64,000 bases of DNA from SCTD01 sp963784675 (GCA_963784675.1 CAWASE010000013.1:310001-374000); one strand, 5' to 3'. Numbered from the stretch's first letter, positions 1 through 9,155 are shown. The notes: generated from the sequence alone by a model not told the origin. Program-made: numbers and translations.

Positions 1-213
1 GGCGACCAGTGCGTCGCCGGCCGCGTGCAGCGCGTGCACCGAGATCAGCGACGTGAGCCCGCTGGAGTCGGCGCCGTCGGCGCGGGCGGCCGCACGGACC
101 CGCCGGCTGCCCGACACGGCCGCGCCGCGAGCCCCGCGACCGGTGCCGGTGGCCGCCACCCGCAGCAGCCGCGCGCCCCGGCGCAGGCCGTCCGGCGGGG
201 TCGACGTGGGCAT
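1..213 (-). CDS. MFS-type transporter, N-terminal fragment
   Basis: The gene runs off the left edge; 71 codons are visible from an ATG whose complement ends at 213. The first 50 residues are an Arg/Ala/Gly-rich cytoplasmic leader. They are followed by SGLTSLISVHALHAAGDALV, which resembles the first helix of actinobacterial MFS permeases (an H-A-x-x-A-G-D-A pattern at the start of transmembrane segment 1). The frame stays open to base 1. It reads away from the tRNA-Ser gene. The substrate cannot be judged from this fragment. Another frame on the same strand (248 to 45) is open but encodes only low-complexity Arg/Pro/Cys sequence and was set aside. The family call is an inference from one helix. 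Confidence 0.55.
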   Translation of the reverse strand, partial: MPTSTPPDGLRRGARLLRVAATGTGRGARGAAVSGSRRVRAAARADGADSSGLTSLISVHALHAAGDALVA

Positions 214-333
214 GGCGCCATGCTGCCACCGCAGCCGCGTGGACACACCCTCGTGAGCGGCGTGGCGACGGGGGAGGTCGTGACGTGCCGCCGCCCCCGC
301 GGCTGCCGGAGCAGGGCGGGGGCGGCGAGGGGC

Positions 334-418
334 GGAGGATGCGAGATTCGAACTCGCGAGGGGTTGCCCCCAACACGCTTTCCAAGCGTGCGCCATAGGC
401 CAACTAGGCGAATCCTCC
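334..418 (-). tRNA. tRNA-Ser (anticodon GGA)
   Basis: Read on the minus strand, the acceptor arms GGAGGAT and ATCCTCC pair fully. The anticodon stem CACGC/GCGTG encloses loop TTGGAAA, giving anticodon GGA. A long variable arm (TTGGGGGCAACCCCT), typical of class II serine tRNAs, and a T-arm with GTTCGAATC follow. A -10-like TAGGAT (plus-strand complement 426-431) lies 7 bp upstream of the 5' end. A serine tRNA just before dnaX is a common actinobacterial arrangement. CCA is not encoded. Confidence 0.95.
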
Positions 419-503
419 GCCGACGATCCTAGCGGAGGCCGTCGGCGCGAGGACCAGCACACTTTCCTCACGAGCGGGCCCTAGGTTCTGCACCTTTCGC
501 CCG

Positions 504-509
504 TAGGTT
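504..509 (+). promoter_or_regulatory. -10 element TAGGTT of a probable leaderless promoter
   Basis: TAGGTT sits 7 nt before the response regulator ATG at 517, so transcription would start at or next to the start codon. There is no Shine-Dalgarno sequence. A second TAGGTT lies at 482-487. Confidence 0.5.
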
Positions 510-516
510 GCGCCGC

Positions 517-1191
517 ATGGACAGCGGGCGCACCGTCGTGGTGGTCGAGGACGAGCCGGTCATCGCCGCTGCCGTCGCCGACCGGCTGCGCGCCGAGGGC
601 TACCGGGTCGAGGTGGCCGTCGATGGTCCGTCCGGCGTGGCGCTGATCGAGCGCGTGCAGCCCGACGTCGTGGTGCTGGACGTCCTGCTCCCGGGCTTCG
701 ACGGGTTGGAGGTGTGCCGCCGGATCCAGCGTGAGCGGCCGGTGCCGGTGCTGATGCTCACCGCCCGGGACGACGAGAGCGATCTGCTGGTGGGCCTGGC
801 CGTCGGGGCCGACGACTACCTCACCAAGCCGTTCAGCCCGCGCGAGCTGGTCGCCCGGATCGCCGCGCTGCTGCGACGCGCGGAGCGCTCGGAGGCCGCC
901 CCGCCGCTGCTGGTGCTCGGCGCGGTCACGGTCGACACGGCCGCCCGGCGCGTCACGGTCGACGGGGGCCCGGTGCACCTCGCGCCGATGGAGTACGCGC
1001 TGCTGCTGCGCCTGGCGGCGCGTCCCGGCACGGTGCTGACCCGCGACCAGCTGCTGCTGGAGGTCTGGGGCTGGGAGCACGGTGGCACCCGCACCGTCGA
1101 CAGCCACGTCCGGGCGCTGCGTCGCAAGCTCGGCGAGTCGCTCGTGCGCACCGTCCACGGCGTCGGCTACGCGCTGGACGTCGCACCGTGA
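517..1191 (+). CDS. OmpR/PhoB-family response regulator
   Basis: A two-component response regulator of about 224 residues. The receiver domain (roughly 5-118) has the acidic pair E11-D12, the phosphoacceptor D55 in VVVLDVLLPG, the conserved Thr in MLTARD and the Lys in LTKPFSP. A winged-helix DNA-binding domain (about 130-222) follows, with the typical ending RTVDSHVRALRRKLG and VHGVGYAL. The ATG at 517 was chosen over an in-frame TTG at 508 because a -10 hexamer ends at 509. The stop overlaps the GTG start of the histidine kinase by 4 bp, so the two form one operon and presumably a cognate pair. The signal sensed is unknown. Confidence 0.92.
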   Translation: MDSGRTVVVVEDEPVIAAAVADRLRAEGYRVEVAVDGPSGVALIERVQPDVVVLDVLLPGFDGLEVCRRIQRERPVPVLMLTARDDESDLLVGLAVGADDYLTKPFSPRELVARIAALLRRAERSEAAPPLLVLGAVTVDTAARRVTVDGGPVHLAPMEYALLLRLAARPGTVLTRDQLLLEVWGWEHGGTRTVDSHVRALRRKLGESLVRTVHGVGYALDVAP

Positions 1192-2178
1192 GGCCGCTCG
1201 ACGGACTCCGCAGCATCAAGGTCAAGTTCGGCGTCGTCATCCTCGCCGCGATGGCGCTGACGCTGACCCTCAACGAGATCGGGGTACGCCTGAACATCCG
1301 GCCGCTGCCGCGCTGGACGGTCGCGGGGCTGGTCTGCGTCGCCCTGGTGCAGCTGTTGGCCCGGGGGATGACCTCGCCGCTGCGCGAGATGGCCTCGGCG
1401 TCCCGCGCGATGGCTCGTGGCGAGTACGGCCGCACGGTGCACACCACCTCCCGAGACGAGGTCGGCGAGCTGGCAAGAGCTTTCACGCAGATGTCGGGCG
1501 AGCTGGCGGCCGTGGACGCCGAGCGCCGCCGCCTGGTGGCCGACGTCAGCCACGAGCTACGCACCCCGCTGGCGGCGTTGCAGGCGATGCTGGAGAACCT
1601 GGCCGACGGCGTCACCGCTGCCGACCCGGCCACCTTCGAGACGGCGCTGGAGCAGACCCGACGGCTGGGCCGGCTCGTCGAGCAGCTGCTGGACCTGTCG
1701 CGGCTGGAGTCCGGGACCGTGCTGCTGGACCGCCGGCCGACGCCGCTGCGGCCGCTGCTCGACCAGGCTGTCCGCGAGGCTGCAGGACACGGCCGAGACG
1801 TCCGGCTGCAGGTGGACGCCCCGGACGGGTTGCTCGGCGACATCGACCCGGAGCGGCTGCACCAGGTGCTGGCCAACCTGCTCGACAACGCGACGCGGCA
1901 CAGCCCGCCGGGCGGGCTCGTCGTGCTGGCGGCGGCGAGAGGGGGCGGCGCGGTCGTCGTCTCGGTGACCGACTGCGGCCCGGGCATCCCGGCGGCCGAG
2001 CGCGACCGCGTCTTCGAGCGCTTCACGCGGCTGGACGACACCCGCGGGCGGTGGTGGCAGCGGGCTCGGGCTCTCGATCGCCCGGTGGGTCGTCGACCTG
2101 CACGGCGGCACGATCCGCGCCGTCGAGCCGCCGGGCGGGATCGGCTGCCGGGTCGTGGTGGAGCTGCCCGACTCCTGA
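1188..2178 (+). CDS. Sensor histidine kinase (single-base frameshift near 2050)
   Basis: Membrane sensor kinase, partner of the preceding response regulator (GTGA overlap). There are two N-terminal hydrophobic segments (about 12-31 and 43-60) with only a short loop between them, so little or no periplasmic sensor. A HAMP-like stretch follows, then the DHp box DVSHELRTPLA with phosphoacceptor H122. The N box reads NLLDNATRHSP and the G1 box DCGPGIP. After FTRLDDTRG the reading frame breaks. One extra base at about 2041-2060 hides the G2 box GGSGLGLSIARWVVDLHGG, which is intact in the next frame and runs to a TGA at 2176-2178. The uncorrected frame would run to 2318 with Arg/Pro-rich sequence. 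Because sequence on both sides is conserved, a sequencing error is the simplest explanation. The corrected protein is about 330 residues. Confidence 0.85.
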
Positions 2179-2327
2179 GCCGCCCGCGTCATCGTCTCGA
2201 GCCGTTCCCGCACTCGCGCCAGCGGTCGCCGCTGCGCCCAGCACGGAGCGCGGACGGGGGCGCAGCGCTCCACCCACCGGCTGCCCGGCCTCCGTCTGCC
2301 CGTCCACCCTTCTCCTGAGGAGCTGTC

Positions 2328-3734
2328 GTGCCCGACCCGTCCACCGTCACCATCCCGCCGGCCGCCCCGCCGGCCGCCCCGCCGCCGCCACGCCTGCGAC
2401 CGGCGGCCGACCCGTCGGTCGCGATCCGGGCCGCTGGCGCCGGGGTCGTCGCCGCTCTGCTGGTGCCGGGGCACCGCGCCGGCGCCGGCGTCCTGGTGGC
2501 GGCCGTGGTCCTCGGCCTGGCCGTGCGGCCTCGGGTGCGGACGCCGACAGACGGGCTGCTGCTGACGGTCTCGGCGTGCCTGCAGGTCGTCGCCGTGCTG
2601 CGTGACGCCGGCTGGCTGGTGGCGCTGTGCCTGCTCGCGTCGCTGGCGTGCTGGTCGGTGCTGCTCAGCGGCGCCGAGGGTGCCCCCGGGGTGCTGCGGG
2701 GGCTGGTGGCCGTGCCGCTCCGAGGGCTGTCGGCCGGCGGCTTCCTCGTCCGGCCGGCCTACGGGTTGACCAGCGAGCGGAACCGGCGCGCGGCCACGCC
2801 GGCGCTGCGGGGGGCGGTGACCGGCGTGGTGCTGCTCGCCGTCTTCGGGACGCTGTTCGCCAGCGCCGACACCGCGTTCGCCGAGCTGCTCGGGCGGCTC
2901 GCCGTGCCGGCCCCCGGACCGCTGACGCTCGGCCGTCTCAGCGTCGGCGTCATGGTGGCGCTGGTCGCCGGCGGTGCGGTGCTGACGGCGCTGCACCCGG
3001 TCGGGCGCCGCCTGCTCGGTCCGCGGACCGGTCGGCCGCTGGCCACCGTGGAGTGGGCACTGCCGCTCGTGCTGCTGGACCTGCTGTTCGCGGCGTTCGT
3101 CAGCGTGCAGCTGACGGTGCTGTTCGGCGGACGCGACCACGTGCTGTCGACGGCCGGGCTGTCCTATGCCGACTACGCCCGGCAGGGCTTCGCCCAGCTG
3201 GTCGTCGCCGCGGTCCTGACGCTCGCCGTCGTCGGGCAGTGCGTACGGCTGGTGCCGCTGCGGGGCCGTCTGCTTACCGCGCTGCTCGGCGTGCTCTGCG
3301 CGCTGACGCTGGTCGTGCTGCTGTCGGCCTCGCGTCGGCTCGGCCTGTACGAGCAGCAGTTCGGCTACACGCGGCTGCGGCTGTCCGTCGACGCGGCGAT
3401 CGGTTGGCTGGCCGTCGTGCTGCTGCTGGTGATCCTCGCCGGCTGCGTCCGCAGGGCGCCGTGGCTGCCGCGCGCCGTGGTGCTGTCGGCCGCGCTGGGG
3501 CTGCTGGTGTTCGCCGTCGCGGACCCGGAGGCGCGGATCGCCGAGCGCAACGTGCAGCGCTTCCACGCCACCGGCGAGCTCGACGCCGCCTACCTGCAGA
3601 CCCTGTCGGCCGACGCCGCGCCGGCCCTCGCGGCCCTGCCCGGACTGTGCGCGCGCGGGGTGGACGCGGACCCCTGGTGGAACCTGAACCTGTCGCGCCG
3701 CAGCGCCCGGCTGCTGCCCTCCCGCAGCTGCTGA
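2328..3734 (+). CDS. DUF4153/DUF4173-like multi-pass membrane protein
   Basis: A polytopic membrane protein of 468 residues, starting at GTG 2328 behind a TGAGGAGCTG ribosome-binding site. A Pro/Ala-rich N-terminus (about 1-35) precedes roughly ten hydrophobic segments. The central pattern TSERNRRAATPALRGAV, followed by a long helix and LFASADTAFAELL, is characteristic of the DUF4153/DUF4173 family. A late segment contains LYEQQFGYTRLRL, also typical of that family. Function is unknown. It follows the two-component genes after a 149-bp gap and could be a target or partner, but nothing in the sequence shows this. The next feature on the same strand is the SRP RNA. Confidence 0.7.
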   Translation: MPDPSTVTIPPAAPPAAPPPPRLRPAADPSVAIRAAGAGVVAALLVPGHRAGAGVLVAAVVLGLAVRPRVRTPTDGLLLTVSACLQVVAVLRDAGWLVALCLLASLACWSVLLSGAEGAPGVLRGLVAVPLRGLSAGGFLVRPAYGLTSERNRRAATPALRGAVTGVVLLAVFGTLFASADTAFAELLGRLAVPAPGPLTLGRLSVGVMVALVAGGAVLTALHPVGRRLLGPRTGRPLATVEWALPLVLLDLLFAAFVSVQLTVLFGGRDHVLSTAGLSYADYARQGFAQLVVAAVLTLAVVGQCVRLVPLRGRLLTALLGVLCALTLVVLLSASRRLGLYEQQFGYTRLRLSVDAAIGWLAVVLLLVILAGCVRRAPWLPRAVVLSAALGLLVFAVADPEARIAERNVQRFHATGELDAAYLQTLSADAAPALAALPGLCARGVDADPWWNLNLSRRSARLLPSRSC

Positions 3735-3742
3735 GGGCCCGC

Positions 3743-3748
3743 TAGGCT
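3743..3748 (+). promoter_or_regulatory. -10 element TAGGCT of the SRP RNA promoter
   Basis: TAGGCT ends 7 nt before the 5' G of the SRP RNA stem at 3756, the expected distance for a transcription start there. Confidence 0.55.
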
Positions 3749-3755
3749 GTGGTCA

Positions 3756-3845
3756 GACCCCTCGTGCGGCGCCCATCCCGCTGAACTCCCCCAGGGCCGG
3801 AAGGCAGCAAGGGCAGGCAGGCTCTGGGCGGGTGTGCGAGGGGTC
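3756..3845 (+). ncRNA. ffs: Signal recognition particle RNA (small bacterial type, 4.5S-like)
   Basis: The conserved SRP domain IV core is present: GGCCGGAAGGCAGCAAGGGC around 3795-3815 contains the GGAA tetraloop region and the asymmetric AGCA-type loop. The termini GACCCCTCG (from 3756) and CGAGGGGTC (to 3845) pair to close a single long hairpin of about 90 nt. This RNA binds Ffh and directs co-translational membrane targeting. Its position immediately before dnaX is common in Actinobacteria. The ends are set from the pairing, so they may be off by a few bases. Confidence 0.93.
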
Positions 3846-3884
3846 CTTCATGTCGCGGGTCCTTCACGTCCCGGAGGTAGTGCG

Positions 3885-5993
3885 TTGAGCCTGGCCCTGT
3901 ACCGCAAGTACCGCCCCGGCAGCTTTGCCGACGTGATGGGCCAGGAGCACGTCACCGGTCCGCTGCAACGGGCGCTGGCCAACGGACGCATCAGCCACGC
4001 CTACCTGTTCAGCGGCCCGCGCGGCTGCGGCAAGACCTCCAGCGCGCGGATCATGGCGCGCTCGCTGAACTGCGCCGAGGGCCCGACCCCGACACCCTGC
4101 GGGACGTGCGACTCGTGCGTCGCGCTGGCGCCGAACGGCCCCGGTTCGCTGGACGTCATCGAGATCGACGCCGCCTCGCACAACGGGGTCGACGACGCCC
4201 GCGACCTGCGCGAGCGGGCCTTCTTCGCGCCCGTCTCCAGCCGTTTCAAGGTCTACATCATCGACGAGGCCCACATGGTCACGACGGCGGCGTTCAACGC
4301 GCTGCTGAAGCTGGTCGAGGAGCCGCCGGAGTTCGTCAAGTTCGTCTTCGCCACCACCGAGCCCGAGAACGTCCTGCAGACGATCCGCTCGCGCACCCAC
4401 CACTACCCGTTCCGGCTCATCCCGCCGCGCGACCTCACCGCGCTGCTGGCCAAGGTGGTCGGGGCCGAGGGGATCCCCGTCGACGACTCGGTGCTGCCGC
4501 TGGTCGTGCGGGCCGCTGCCGGCTCGGCCCGCGACGGGCTCTCGATCCTGGACCAGGTGCTGGCCTCGGCCGGCGCCGAGGGAGTCACCCGCGAGGGGGC
4601 GGCGGCGCTGCTCGGCGTCACGCCCGACACGCTGCTCGACGGCATCGTCGACGCGTTCGCCGCGCACGACGCCGCCGCCGTCTACGGCCTGCTGGACCAG
4701 GTGATGGAGGGCGGTCACGACCCGCGACGCTTCGTCACCGACGTGCTCGAGCGGCTGCGCGACCTCATCATCCTGGACGCGGTGCCCGACGCCGGGTCGT
4801 CCGGGCTGCTCGACTGCCCAGCCGACCAGCTCGACCGGATGGGACGCCAGGCCGTCGCGATGGGTACCGCCGGCCTCTCGCGCGCGGCCGACCTGTTCCA
4901 CAGCGGCCTGGTCGAGATGCGCGGCAAGACGGCGCCGCGGCTGCTGCTCGAGCTCGTCTGCGCCCGGGTGCTGCTGCCGGCGGCCTCGACCGACGAGGCT
5001 GCGCTGGTGCACCGGCTCGAACGGCTGGAGCGGCGGCTGGAGATCGCCGGCGCGCCCGCACGACCGTCCGGACCGCCGACGCCGCCCGACTCGCGACCGA
5101 CCCGTCCCCGTCCGGCCGCCGCGGACGTGGCCGTCGCGGCGCCGACGGGGGGCGGTCAGGGCTACGCACCCGCCCGGACGACGCCTGCGGCCCCGACGGC
5201 AGCGCCCCCCGTGGCGGCGCCGCGTCCGGTCGCCGAGCCGGCGCAGGCGCCGGCAGCCGGGCCGTCCGAGCCGCTACAGAACGCCGGGCCGCAACAGAAC
5301 GCCGGGCCGCAGCGGCCGGCCCCCGTGCAGGACCGTCCCCCAGCCGGCGAGCATCCGGCCGCCGAACAGCGTCCGGCCGCCGGAGCGCGCCCGGCGGCCG
5401 CGTCCGACGGCTGGCCCACGCCGGCCCGGCTCGGTGGCGGCCGTCCGACGCCCGCCCCGACCGACGCGCCGACGCCCGGCCAGGAGCCGCCCGGGCCGTC
5501 GCCGGACGCCGCACCCCGGCCGGCCGGGGGTCTGGACGCCGCCGCGCTGCGGACCTCCTGGGACCAGGTGCTCGACGCCGTCAAGGCGCGCAAGCGCACC
5601 GCGCACGCCCACCTGATGGACGCGCAGGTCGTCAGCGTCGACGGGCGCACCCTGGTGCTGGCCTTCCAGCACGCCCCGATCCTGCGCCAGTTCACGTCCT
5701 CGACCAGCTCCGACGTGCTGAAGGAGGCGCTGCAGGAGACCCTGGGCGCCGACCTCGAGATCAAGGCCGTGCCACACGAGAGCGTCGGCAGCCACGCCGC
5801 TGCGCCGGGCGGTGGCGCGCAACCGGCGGCCCCGCCGGCATCGGTCTACGAGGAGTTCGCGCCCGGTGACGAGGCGGTGCCCGACGATCCCGACGCGCCG
5901 CCGCCCCCGCCGGAGCCGCGCGGTGAGGACGCCGCCGTCCGCCTCGTCGTGGACCAGCTCGGCGGGCGCGTCGTCAGCAGTCCCGACCCGTAG
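3885..5993 (+). CDS. dnaX: DNA polymerase III subunit gamma/tau
   Basis: Clamp-loader ATPase subunit that opens and loads the sliding clamp and tethers polymerase cores. The N-terminus SLALYRKYRPGSFADVMGQE is diagnostic. Walker A is GPRGCGKTSSARI, followed by a zinc-binding cluster with CGTCDSC, Walker B IIDEAHMV and the SRC-like TIRSRTHHY. After about residue 385 comes a long Pro/Ala-rich linker with short repeats (two QNAGPQ units near 5280-5310), then a C-terminal domain from about 545 (SWDQVLDAVKARKRTAHA). The start is the TTG at 3885 with GGAGG 8 nt upstream. The frame is open back to 3834, but that part overlaps the SRP RNA. The product has about 702 residues. Confidence 0.95.
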   Translation: MSLALYRKYRPGSFADVMGQEHVTGPLQRALANGRISHAYLFSGPRGCGKTSSARIMARSLNCAEGPTPTPCGTCDSCVALAPNGPGSLDVIEIDAASHNGVDDARDLRERAFFAPVSSRFKVYIIDEAHMVTTAAFNALLKLVEEPPEFVKFVFATTEPENVLQTIRSRTHHYPFRLIPPRDLTALLAKVVGAEGIPVDDSVLPLVVRAAAGSARDGLSILDQVLASAGAEGVTREGAAALLGVTPDTLLDGIVDAFAAHDAAAVYGLLDQVMEGGHDPRRFVTDVLERLRDLIILDAVPDAGSSGLLDCPADQLDRMGRQAVAMGTAGLSRAADLFHSGLVEMRGKTAPRLLLELVCARVLLPAASTDEAALVHRLERLERRLEIAGAPARPSGPPTPPDSRPTRPRPAAADVAVAAPTGGGQGYAPARTTPAAPTAAPPVAAPRPVAEPAQAPAAGPSEPLQNAGPQQNAGPQRPAPVQDRPPAGEHPAAEQRPAAGARPAAASDGWPTPARLGGGRPTPAPTDAPTPGQEPPGPSPDAAPRPAGGLDAAALRTSWDQVLDAVKARKRTAHAHLMDAQVVSVDGRTLVLAFQHAPILRQFTSSTSSDVLKEALQETLGADLEIKAVPHESVGSHAAAPGGGAQPAAPPASVYEEFAPGDEAVPDDPDAPPPPPEPRGEDAAVRLVVDQLGGRVVSSPDP

Positions 5994-6025
5994 CGGTCGG
6001 CAAGGGTGCCGGCCGCTGTCCGGCG

Positions 6026-6069
6026 GCTCAGGCCGGTACAGCTCAGGCCGGCACAGCTCAGGCCGACAA
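6026..6069. repeat. Three tandem 15-bp repeats between dnaX and the converging MFS gene
   Basis: The unit GCTCAGGCCGGYACA occurs at 6026-6040 and 6041-6055, with a third copy beginning at 6056 that degenerates after about 10 bp. The third copy contains the stop codon of the minus-strand MFS gene, so the repeats extend its 3' end into the gap with dnaX. Confidence 0.75.
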
Positions 6070-7981
6070 CGTCGCCAGCTCGCGCTCGACGGCCTGCTCG
6101 TGGGCCTCGGCGTCCTCGCGGGCGCCGGGCCGGGCTCCAGCGGCCGGCGAGCAGCAGCGCGAGCGGCAGGAACAGCAGCTGTCCCGCCAGCGCGAGGAAC
6201 CACCAGGTGCGCCACTGCTCCGGGTTGTCGACTGAGCCTGCGCGACGTCGGCGCCGTTGGCCTGCAGGTAGGCGAGGTCCTCAGCCGGGATGGCGGTGCT
6301 GGCCGCCTGCAGCTGTGCGGCGACGGGCAGGACCAGCGATCAGGTCCTGCGCCGCCGGGGCCAGCGCCGCCAGCCGGCCGAGGGCCTCCTGCGCAGGGAT
6401 GCCGAAGGCCGCCGCGACGGCGGCGGCCGCCTGCGCACCGCGCCGGGTCGGGCGTCGGCGCGCTGAGGCCGAGCAGCGTGCCGGTGTCGAGCACGCCGGC
6501 CGTGGCGAGCTCGGCAGGCCGGCGAGCGTGCGGCCTCCTCGACGGCCGCGGCGGCGTGCCTCGTCGGCTCCGGTGGCCCGGGCGGTGGCGGCCAGCGCGC
6601 CCGGGCAGCACCGCGGGGTCGACCGGGTTCGCCGTCAGCGCCTCGGCGGCGCCCGGCGGGAGCGCCTGCAGGATCGCGACCTCCTTCGGGTGGGCCGCGA
6701 CGATCGCCTGCACCCGCGGCCCCTGGTCGACGAGCAGCGGCGTGGCGGGGACGACCAGCGTCAGCAGCGAACAGCGCCACCGTGACCACCGAGCGGATGA
6801 TCCAGCCCCACAGCGCCAGGCCGGTCGCGGTGGCCGCCGGGTTGTGCCGCTCGACCGTCTCGGTGAAGGCCGCCATCCAGGCGCAGTAGGCGACGCCGCT
6901 GCCGCCCGCGATGACGACGAGGATGCGCCGCGAAGTGCCCGTAGGACGTCGACGCGTCGGTCGTCGCGCCAGCGCGAACAGCCCCACCCCGACCGCGCTC
7001 ACGAGCGCGCCGACGACCATGAACGGCTTGCGCACGCGCAGCCGGTCCGAGAGCAGCCCGGTGACCACGAGGGCGATCGGCGTTGGCGACCCAGTAGTAG
7101 TTCGCGAGCGCGTTCGCACGGCTCTCGGAGTAGCCGAAGACGGTGGCGAAGAAGACGACGAAGAAGCCGACGGCGATGTAGTAGAAGAGCAGGAACAGCG
7201 AGATGGCCGAGGGCCGGCGCCAGCATGTCCGGCGCGCAGCATCTGCCGCCAGTGCCCGGCCAGCGCCTTCTCCGGGTCCAGCCCGGCGGCGCGCGCCTCC
7301 ACCAGCGCGCGGTCGCGCATGCTCACCATCAGCTGGTCGCGCAGCCCGGGAGAGAGCTCGCGCAGCCCCAACAGCGCGATGACGAACACGACCAGCCCGA
7401 CGATGCCGCAGACGCGGAACTGGAAGCGCCAGTCGGGGTGGCTGTCGAGGGTGCTGCTGGAGACCAGCGTGACGACCAGGCTGCCGACGACCGGGCCCGA
7501 GCGTCCAGAAGCCCATCGCCTGGGCCCGGCCCAGCTGCGGCGAGAAGTCTCGGATCAGCGCCGGCGTCGCGACCAGCACGACGCCCTCGACCAGGCTGAC
7601 CACCGCGAACAGCGCCAGGTAGACGCCCTTGGACCCTGCTGCGGGCAGGCCGAACCCGATCAGCAAGCCGGTGATCAGCAGCCCGTACACGACCAGGTTC
7701 GCGCGGCCGTACCGGTCGGCGAGACCGGCCGCGAGCGAGGCAAGCGCCCCATCGCGTTGCCGACGATCGGAGACGGCGACGAAGTACGTGAAGCTCATGT
7801 CGAGATCGCTGATGATCTTCGTAGCGACCGCGCCCTGGACGTACAGCTCGTAGTAGAGGATGACCGTCGCGAGCACCGTGATGCCGAGGTAGAGCGTCCT
7901 CGGACCCGGATCGGGATAAGCGTTCAGGCGTCGGTCGCGCAGACCGGCGAACGGGCCGGACGCGGCTGCTGCGGTGGTCAC
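6058..7981 (-). pseudogene. MFS transporter broken by about a dozen frameshifts
   Basis: A major facilitator permease of about 640 residues can be rebuilt from all three minus-strand frames. It starts at GTG 7981 (GGAG 5 nt upstream) with LRDRRLNAYPDPGPRTLYLG and a helix ending in YYELYVQGAVATKI. It continues through LASLAAGLADRYGRANLVVY, LVEGVVLVATPALIRDFSPQ, LFLLFYYIAVGFFVVFFATV, a cytoplasmic KPFMVVGAL segment and RHNPAATATGLALWGWIIRS. It ends with a helix WWFLALAGQLLFLPLALLLA and an acidic tail to a TGA at 6058-6060. Slips are needed near 7780, 7760, 7505, 7245, 7220, 7085, 6965, 6940, 6775, 6615 and several times below 6580. Nearly all are one extra base. The blocks themselves keep helix-coding sequence, so either decay is very recent or the consensus is poor here. 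It resembles actinobacterial MFS proteins with a long extracellular insert. The substrate is unknown. Confidence 0.75.
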
Positions 7982-8180
7982 GGTGTCTCCTTCGGGCGGC
8001 GTCGTCGCCGGACCCGTCGTCGGGCTGCGCGAGTGTCGACGCAGGGCAGGCGCGCCGTCAACGCACGCGGGGACGAGGTGGGGCAAGCCCGGGCAGGAGC
8101 GGCGGCCCGCGGTGTCCGACCACGGCCGTAGGCTCCATCCCCAGTGCCACCTGATGCCCGCACGCCCCGAGGAGCCCCCC

Positions 8181-8510
8181 ATGGCAGGTCCGCAGCCGAA
8201 CATGCAGCAGCTGATGAAGCAGGCCCAGAAGATGCAGGCCCAGCTGATGCAGGCGCAGGCCGAGCTGGCCGAGAAGGAGGTCACCGGCACCGCCGGCGGC
8301 GGGCTGGTCACCGCCACCGTCACCGGTGCCGGCGAGGTGAAGGCCGTCAAGATCGATCCGAAGGCGGTCGACCCGGACGACGTCGAGAGCCTGGAGGACC
8401 TGGTGATCGCGGCGATCCGCGACGCCGCCGCCAACGCCCAGGCGCTGCAGGAGTCGACGATGGGCCCGCTGACCGCCGGCATGCCGGGTCTCGGCCTGCC
8501 GGGCATGTGA
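8181..8510 (+). CDS. YbaB/EbfC-family nucleoid-associated protein
   Basis: A small DNA-binding protein of 109 residues that dimerises and coats the nucleoid. It is typically encoded between dnaX and recR, as here. The N-terminal helix MQQLMKQAQKMQAQLMQAQ is rich in Gln/Met and is followed by the conserved EVTGTAGGGLVTATVTGAGE strand region. The C-terminal tail is Gly/Met-rich. The start is the ATG at 8181, with GAGGAG 7-12 nt upstream. The frame is open further upstream, but that sequence lacks family similarity. A TAGGCT hexamer at 8129-8134 could be its -10 element. Confidence 0.92.
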   Translation: MAGPQPNMQQLMKQAQKMQAQLMQAQAELAEKEVTGTAGGGLVTATVTGAGEVKAVKIDPKAVDPDDVESLEDLVIAAIRDAAANAQALQESTMGPLTAGMPGLGLPGM

Positions 8511-8555
8511 CGGTCGAACGGCTGCGGCCGGCGCGGCAGACGGGCCGGCCCCGCC

Positions 8556-9155
8556 GTGTATGAGGGCGCCGTCCAGGACTTGATCGACGAGCTCGGTCAG
8601 CTGCCCGGTGTCGGACCCAAGAGCGCGCAGCGCATCGCCTTCCACCTGCTGGCGGCGGATCCCGTCGACGTGCGGCGGCTGGTCACGGCGCTGACCGAGG
8701 TGAAGGAGAAGGTGCGGTTCTGCCGCATCTGCGGCAACGTCAGCGAGCAGGACGAGTGCCGCGTCTGCCGCGACCCGCGTCGCGACCTGTCGGTCATCTG
8801 CGTCGTCGAGGAGTCCAAGGACGTCGTCGCGATCGAGAAGACCCGCGAGTTCCGCGGGCGCTATCACGTGCTCGGTGGCGCGATCAGCCCGATCGAGGGC
8901 ATCGGCCCGGACGACCTCCGGGTGCGCGAGCTGATGGTGCGGCTGCAGGACGGCAGCGTCACCGAGCTGATCCTGGCCACCGACCCGAACCTGGAGGGCG
9001 AAGCCACCGCCACGTACCTGGCGCGGCTGATCGGACCGATGGGCGTGCGGATCACCCGCCTGGCCAGCGGGCTGCCGGTGGGCGGCGACCTCGAGTACGC
9101 CGACGAGGTCACCCTCGGCCGGGCCTTCGAGGGACGTCGGCAGGTGATCTTCTAA
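8556..9155 (+). CDS. recR: Recombination mediator protein RecR
   Basis: RecR acts with RecO (and RecF) in loading RecA at gaps. The protein of 199 residues matches the usual family length. It has the helix-hairpin-helix LPGVGPKSAQRIAFHLL near the N-terminus, then the zinc finger CRICGNVSEQDECRVC, then a Toprim domain beginning with ICVVEESKDVVAIEKT. The Walker-like end includes THxx-equivalent LATDPNLEGEATATYL and a conserved GLPVGGDLEYADEVTL. The start is GTG 8556 (VYEGAVQDLIDEL). It lies 45 bp after ybaB on the same strand, consistent with co-transcription. Confidence 0.96.
   Translation: MYEGAVQDLIDELGQLPGVGPKSAQRIAFHLLAADPVDVRRLVTALTEVKEKVRFCRICGNVSEQDECRVCRDPRRDLSVICVVEESKDVVAIEKTREFRGRYHVLGGAISPIEGIGPDDLRVRELMVRLQDGSVTELILATDPNLEGEATATYLARLIGPMGVRITRLASGLPVGGDLEYADEVTLGRAFEGRRQVIF

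Noticed and set aside
1557..3566. 669-codon minus-strand frame opposite the kinase and membrane protein
   Set aside because: Low-complexity Gln/Arg/Pro/His sequence; the plus strand carries the recognisable genes.
3834..3884. Upstream extension of dnaX
   Set aside because: In frame, but it overlaps the SRP RNA and lacks similarity; the TTG at 3885 has a good ribosome-binding site and begins the conserved SLALYRKYRP.
5274..6713. 479-codon minus-strand frame over dnaX and the MFS 3' end
   Set aside because: The left part is antisense to dnaX; only a stretch on the right belongs to the broken MFS gene.
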